NCBI GenBank assembly: GCA_021014325.1
Contig: CM037472.1
Coordinates: 24,847,063-24,911,062 of the forward strand
From: Plazaster borealis
Lineage: Eukaryota > Echinodermata > Asteroidea > Forcipulatida > Labidiasteridae
DNA length: 64,000 nucleotides
Reading direction: 5' to 3'
The position numbers were made by a program, and so were the translations under genes. Numbering within the stretch: the stretch's first letter is position 1; every line of letters starts with the position of its first letter. The notes below the pieces were generated by a model. That model saw only the letters and a program-made list of their open reading frames with translations, was not told the origin of the DNA and did no database searches. Below, one piece after another: positions 58,798-64,000 of the stretch.

Positions 58798-61210
58798 TTG
58801 AAGGGGTAGGGAATGCATGAAGGGATGGGGCTGTTGAAATGGGGTAGGGATGCATTAAGGGGTGGGGTTGTTGGGAGGGGGTTGGGACTGCATGAAGGAG
58901 TGGGGTTGTTGGAAGGGGGTAGGGAATACATAAGGGGTGGGGTTGTTGGGAGGGGTAGGGTTGTTGGAAGGGGGTAGGTATGCGTAATGGGTGGGGTTGT
59001 TGGAAGGGATGGGGTTTTTGGAAGGGGTAGGGATGCATGAAGGGGTGGGGTTTTTTGAAAGGGGGTAGGGATACATGAAGGGGTGGAGTTGTTGGAAGAA
59101 GTGGGATTGTTGAAAGGGGGTAGGGATGTGTGAAGGGGTGGGGTTGTTGGAAGGGGGTAGGAATGTGTGAATGGGTGGGGTTGTTGGAAGGGGTGGGGTT
59201 TTTGGAAGGGGTAGGGATGCATGAAGGGGTGGGTTTTTTGGAAGGGGGTAGGAATGTATAAAGGGGTGGGGTTGTTGGAAGGTGTGGGGTTGTTGGAAGG
59301 GGGTAGGGATGCGTAATGGGTGGGGTTGTTGGAAGGGATGGGGTTTTTGGAAGGGGTAGGGATGCATGAAGGGGTAGGGTTTTTGGAGGGGGTAGGGATA
59401 CATGAAGGGGTGGAGTTGTTGGAAGAAGTGGGGTTGTTGAAAGGGGGTAGGGATGTGTGAAGGGGTGGGGTTGTTGGAAGGGGGTAGGAATGTGTGAATG
59501 GGTGGGGTTGTTGGAAGGGGTGGGGTTGTTGGAAGGGGTAGGGATGCCTGAATGGGAGGGGTTGTTGGAAGGAGTTGGGATGCATAAAGGGGTGGGGTTG
59601 TTTGAAGGGGGTAGGGATGCATTAATGAGTGGGGTTGTTGGAAGAGGTGGGGTTGTTGGAATGGGTGGGGTTGTTGGAAGGGGGTAGGAATGTGTGAATG
59701 GGTGGGGTTGTTGGAAGGGGTGGGGTTGTTGAAAGGGGTAGGGATGCCTGAATGGGAGGGGTTGTTGGAAGGAGTTGGGATGCATAAAGGGGTGGGGTTG
59801 TTTGAAGGGGGTAGGGATGCATTAATGAGTGGGGTTGTTGGAAGAGGTGGGGTTGTTGGAAGGGGTTGGGTTGTTGGAAGGGGGTAGGGATGCGTAAATG
59901 GGTGGGGTTGTTGGGAGGGGTGGGGTTGTTGAAAGGGGTAGGGATGCCTGAATGGGAGGGGTTGTTGGAAGGGGGTAGGAATGTGTGAATGGGTGGGGTT
60001 GTTGGAAGGGGTGGGGTTGTTGGAAGGGGTAGGGATGCCTGAATGGGAGGGGTTGTTGGAAGGAGTTGGGATGCATAAAGGGGTGGGGTTGTTTGAAGGG
60101 GGTAGGGATGCATTAATGAGTGGGGTTGTTGGAAGAGGTGGGGTTGTTGGAATGGGTGGGGTTGTTGGAAGGGGGTAGGAATGTGTGAATGGGTGGGGTT
60201 GTTGGAAGGGGTGGGGTTGTTGAAAGGGGTAGGGATGCCTGAATGGGAGGGGTTGTTGGAAGGAGTTGGGATGCATAAAGGGGTGGGGTTGTTTGAAGGG
60301 GGTAGGGATGCATTAATGAGTGGGGTTGTTGGAAGAGGTGGGGTTGTTGGAAGGGGTTGGGTTGTTGGAAGGGGGTAGGGATGCGTAAATGGGTGGGGTT
60401 GTTGGGAGGGGTGGGGTTGTTGAAAGGGGTAGGGATGCCTGAATGGGAGGGGTTGTTGGAAGGAGTTGGGATGCATGAAGGGGTGGGGTTGTTTGAAGGG
60501 GTGGGGTTGTTGAAAGGGGTAGGGATGCCTGAATGGGAGGGGTTGTTGGAAGGAGTTGGGATGCATGAAGGGGTGGGGTTGTTTGAAGGGGGTAGGGACG
60601 CATTAATGAGTGGGGTTGTTGGAAGAGGTGGGGTTGTTGGAATGGGTGGGGTTTTTGGAAGGGGTAGGGATGCATGAAGGGGTAGGGTTTTTGGAGGGGG
60701 TAGGGATACATGAAGGGGTGGAGTTGTTGGAAGAAGTGGGGTTGTTGAAAGGGGGTAGGGATGTGTGAAGGGGTGGGGTTGTTGGAAGGGGGTAGGAATG
60801 TGTGAATGGGTGGGGTTGTTGGAAGGGGTGGGGTTGTTGGAAGGGGTAGGGATGCCTGAATGGGAGGGGTTGTTGGAAGGAGTTGGGATGCATGAAGGGG
60901 TGGGGCTGTTTGAAGGGGGTAGGGACGCATTAATGAGTGGGGTTGTTGGAAGGGGTGGGGTTGTTGGAATGGGTGGGGTTGTTGGAAGGGGGTAGGAATG
61001 TGTGAATGGGTGGGGTTGTTGGAAGGGGTGGGGTTGTTGGAAGGGGTTGGGTTGTTGGAAGGGGGTAGGGATGCGTAAATGGGTGGGGTTGTTGGAAAGA
61101 GTTGGGATGCGTGAAGAGGTGGGGTTGTTGGAAGGGGTAGGGTTGTTGGAAGGGGTGTGGTTGTTGGAAGGGGTAGGGTTTTGGACGGGGGTAGGGATGT
61201 GTGAAGGGGG
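58798..61210 (+). repeat. G-rich minisatellite with 18-bp unit and higher-order structure
   Basis: Two 18-bp unit types alternate: GTGGGGTTGTTGGAAGGG and GTAGGGATGCATGAAGGG, with 19-bp variants carrying one extra G. Groups recur at 200 and 291 bases, giving a 491-bp higher-order period (clear between about 59490 and 60276). The plus strand is nearly free of C and can form G-quadruplexes. The minus strand is open for long distances in all three phases and would read PFQQPH, SNNPTP or LPTTPP; this follows from composition and is not evidence of a protein. Confidence 0.95.
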
Positions 61211-61981
61211 CACATTTACAAACGAGGAGATTGACCTGATCATGCAGAGAGCAACATATTGGAATGGTACATCCTTTCCACTTGGCCAGCTACATTTAAC
61301 AATCACAGGGTAGGCCTACTGTATTTACCTTACAATGTTTGAAAACAATTATACCCATGAATTCTAAAATACCTGATAAAAAGTCAAAAACTTGTAGTTT
61401 TAAAACGGGTGCCTGTGTTAAAAAAAAGTAATGCACTATTTAATTTAATTAATGTCACTGACACTAGCAGTTTTGTTGCCAACATCAAAAAACCTACACA
61501 TGAAAGTCCTGAATCACTCTGTTTAGAGAACGTTTCAAATTATCAAATTGTCTTGATAAGAAAACAGTGTGAATCAAAAAGTACAACAAATCAAACCAGC
61601 TGGATTTTAGTTCAGTTCAGTTAAACACAATAATTGCAACATGCATCATAGGCTCATAAAGGCTGGTAAAGTCATTTTTTTCATCAATGTGTGTCACACT
61701 AAAGTATAAGGGAAAAAAACCCACCATGTATAACAGTGCTTTATGTTTTCTTTCAACAGAAACTTATTTGATTGATTGATAATTTTTTTTCTGTGAGAAT
61801 TGCCATTCAACCACCAATAAAGGGTCGTCGTACTCTTACTCATAAAAAAAAGTAGACTCCATGATTTTCATGTGCTTTTCTAGTTCCTAGGAAGTGAATT
61901 TTTTTAACGATTGCAGGTATTGACAAGAATAACAGAAAATGACTTGCAAAATAAGTTTGCTTTCATGAAAAAGGTTTATTC
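61211..61981. other. Unique sequence right of the minisatellite
   Basis: A possible donor (GG/GTAGGC, 61310) ends a short open stretch at 61212-61309, but no acceptor is possible in the G-rich DNA before it. Otherwise AT-rich with no gene seen. Confidence 0.45.
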
Positions 61982-62192
61982 AAAGGGGCTGTGTCGTCGT
62001 GATCATAGTCTGCTTGGGGCTGGGCATGGAAACATGAACTCTCACCCAGTTACTGCACGCATGCATCACAAATAAAAGCTTTAAAGGGCTCCTTCATTAA
62101 TATCGCCTGCGCAAAAAATGCAGTCGGTAACTGGGTGAGAGTTCAGATGTCTGGCCAAAGACTCACTGTGATCAAGACGACACAGCCCCTTT
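61982..62192. mobile_element. MITE-like element with nested inverted repeats (family C)
   Basis: Terminal repeats AAAGGGGCTGTGTCGTC (61982-61998) and its exact complement (62176-62192). Inside is an 18-bp perfect inverted repeat (GAACTCTCACCCAGTTAC, 62036-62053, with 62127-62144). It is 211 bp and non-coding. Confidence 0.85.
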
Positions 62193-62539
62193 AAATTACC
62201 AAATGAGTAAAGCAAAAGATGCTGCAAAAAGCCTGATGCTTGTAACCTTCATCTGGCCCAGTTCTATAAAGCTGGCAATCACAAAATCTTGCTAAGCACA
62301 GAAAAAACTCCTGCTTTGAAGAACCAGGTTGCCAGCCCGAATGCCATTAAGTTCAGCAAATCTTGTGCTTGGCAGAGAAATTTGTTCTTCTTAACAGCTT
62401 TTCGTAATGGGGTCCTGATGCTCAGGGAAAATCTTCCCAATATTCACAAAGCAGTGCATGGTTATCTTGATTAACTGTCCCTGGCACATTTTATATGCAT
62501 TAAACGTTCCTTTCAAAGTATAGATATGAACAATTAGTG
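62193..62539. other. Spacer before the non-LTR fragment
   Basis: No gene seen. Contains TTGCTAAGCACAGAAAA-type sequence of the kind found in dispersed repeats. Confidence 0.4.
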
Positions 62540-63492
62540 AAGTCCAATTAAAAGTGGTTTCCTCAATAAAACTTCTGGGCGTCATCATACAGAACGATCT
62601 TCACTGGGATGAACATGTTGGTCGTCTTATCACGAATGCTTCAAGACGACTGTACATCCTCACAAAACTCAAACGAAATGGTGTACCAAAACCTGACCTC
62701 ATTACGGTGTACAAGATGTACATATTACCCATGCTTGAATATGGTGCTCCAGTCTGGGCCTCCAGCATCACACAGGATCAGGAGATATGCTTGGAGCGCG
62801 TTCGAAAGAGGGCTCTTCGCATGGTCGCGTACCCAGATTTGCTGTCATATGATCAACTCTGCACTTTATACCAAGTTGACACTCTTGCTGACAGACGGAG
62901 CATGATCATAACTAGATTTGCCAAATCCCTGCTCGATTCCCAACGCCATCGCCACTTCTTGCCAGACACTCGGCAGAACACTTCTGGTAGAACTCTTCGT
63001 AATTCTAATCACTTGAACTTACCCCAAACTCGATCACAACGATACAAAATGTCCGCTATACCATCTATGATTCACACAATCAATCAAAACTTGTAATACT
63101 TCAATATAGATAATGTAATGTAATATTTATGGTCTGTATGCAACTTGCTCTCCTATGGATACGATGTCTTCAACTTTATAGTCTATTTCTCACACTCCAT
63201 TTTGAACTCTTACTTTATTTTTTGTATAGGCCCTAGTCTTATTCGCACATAAGTCGTAAGTCAATACAATTTTGTGTAAAATTCACACTTAGTACTTGCT
63301 TGTTAACGCTTTAATCTATCTTATTTATATACTTAATGTCCATTATTTTTTGTTTTTTGTAATTTATTTATAATTTTGCCTAATGTTTATCTTAATTGTG
63401 TTTGTAATCATTCATGTAAACTGAACTGTTTTAGTCCATGGACTTTTTGTTCAGTCTTTTATATACGGGAATAAATAAATAAATAAATAACA
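62540..63492 (+). mobile_element. 5'-truncated non-LTR retrotransposon
   Basis: The last part of a reverse transcriptase frame, a 3' UTR of about 375 bases and a terminal (AATA)n tail (63468-63490) are present. Everything upstream of the late reverse transcriptase domain is missing, the usual outcome of incomplete target-primed reverse transcription. The clade is probably within the CR1/Jockey group, judged from the protein. Confidence 0.85.
62545..63096 (+). CDS. Reverse transcriptase C-terminal fragment of a non-LTR element
   Basis: About 183 codons remain, open from the truncation point to a TAA at 63094. There is no true start codon. The sequence has the late-RT signature SIKLLGVIIQNDLHWDEHV, then ASRRLYILTKLKRNG, YKMYILPMLEYGAPVWASS and LERVRKRALRMV, which follow the palm domain in CR1/Jockey-type enzymes. 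The catalytic YxDD box is absent, so it cannot be active. No stop or frameshift is present, so the insertion is not very old. Confidence 0.88.
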   Translation, partial: QLKVVSSIKLLGVIIQNDLHWDEHVGRLITNASRRLYILTKLKRNGVPKPDLITVYKMYILPMLEYGAPVWASSITQDQEICLERVRKRALRMVAYPDLLSYDQLCTLYQVDTLADRRSMIITRFAKSLLDSQRHRHFLPDTRQNTSGRTLRNSNHLNLPQTRSQRYKMSAIPSMIHTINQNL

Positions 63493-64000
63493 GACAGAAA
63501 GGAGTGGAATATCTGTAACAAAATATTGGTTTGGAAAACTTTATTAAGCATCTGAAACATAAAACTAGTCTGAAATACAGCACTAATAAAAACAACACCT
63601 GAAAAAACCCCGCAGGTCAGAGTTCTTGCAGTCAACTTTCTATTATTTCCCCTGAACAGTTTATCAAAATCTCCCCCTGCTAAATGGAATAACCCGGGAC
63701 ATCAGAATCCCAGGTGTGTTGTGGAAATCCTTGACTGTACCATAATTTACAGCAGGGTAATAATAACCTGATTTGAAAACCGAGGGCATTCTTACCACCT
63801 GTTGATGTATAGAGCCTGTTATATGCCAGCAGTAATGGGTTTTCCCCATTGATCTTACTCTACTTGCCAAATCACACTTTCTCCCTCTCTTGGATTACCT
63901 CATAATCCTGGAAAATAGTGAAAAGGGGAAAACCAAAAATGAGAAAATAAAGAGAAGGGACAACACTAATTGTGTTTCAAAGGGTTTGAACTTTCTGAAT
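63493..64000. other. Right edge of window, no gene seen
   Basis: AT-rich. The minus-strand open frame at 63664-63870 has no signature. Confidence 0.45.

Noticed and set aside
58728..61306. Long minus-strand open frames (up to 473 codons) encoding Pro/Asn/Gln/His-rich repeats
   Set aside because: They overlap in all three phases and change peptide phase at every 19-bp unit. The lack of stops follows from C-rich composition of the minisatellite, and there is no promoter or splice support.
61211..61310. Possible exon encoding EEIDLIMQRATYWNG before a GTAGGC donor
   Set aside because: The only sequence upstream is the G-rich minisatellite, which cannot supply a pyrimidine-rich acceptor, and no downstream partner exon was found.

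Overview
The window looks like nuclear DNA of a marine invertebrate deuterostome, most likely an echinoderm (a sea star is my best guess). It is AT-rich, its genes are split by short introns with GT-AG borders, and it carries many tRNA-derived SINEs, MITE-like fold-back elements, a Penelope-like retroelement and non-LTR retrotransposon remains. The taxon is inferred from gene structure and repeat style; no alignment was run.

Two cellular genes can be read with confidence. On the minus strand, 6540 down past the left edge, lies the first three quarters of a tubulin tyrosine ligase gene (TTL): exons 6321-6540, 4354-4680, 3755-3887, 1622-1754 and the start of a fifth at 1-43, all phase-compatible and all matching the family in order. 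On the plus strand at 14860-16317 is a complete two-exon tristetraprolin-family gene (ZFP36L type) with tandem CCCH zinc fingers, the family's short first exon, a C-terminal CNOT1-binding-type motif, a TATA box about 430 bases upstream, and an AU-rich nonamer in its 3' flank that is the target such proteins bind. The two genes are divergent, about 8.3 kb apart.

The rest is mostly mobile and repetitive DNA. A Penelope-like element (48415-51323, minus strand) has a reverse transcriptase with a GIY-YIG endonuclease, one frameshift, near-identical 182-bp inverted terminal repeats, a 34-bp tail beyond one repeat, and a 12-bp target duplication; it sits inside an older repeat copy. A 5'-truncated non-LTR retrotransposon lies at about 62540-63492, and a probable LINE 3' tail at about 29183-29800. 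At least four MITE families occur, one of them in seven copies. A 2.4-kb G-rich minisatellite (58798-61210) has an 18-bp unit and a 491-bp higher-order period.

Beyond the named features, the window shows a strongly over-represented palindromic octamer (TAGGCCTA, about 27 copies), several perfect palindromes with no spacer, a dispersed CCATGGAGG fold-back motif, a 15-bp motif repeated nine times along the Penelope element, and a degenerate hammerhead-like core in that element's terminal repeats. From 16.3 to 48.4 kb and 51.6 to 58.8 kb I recognise no cellular gene.
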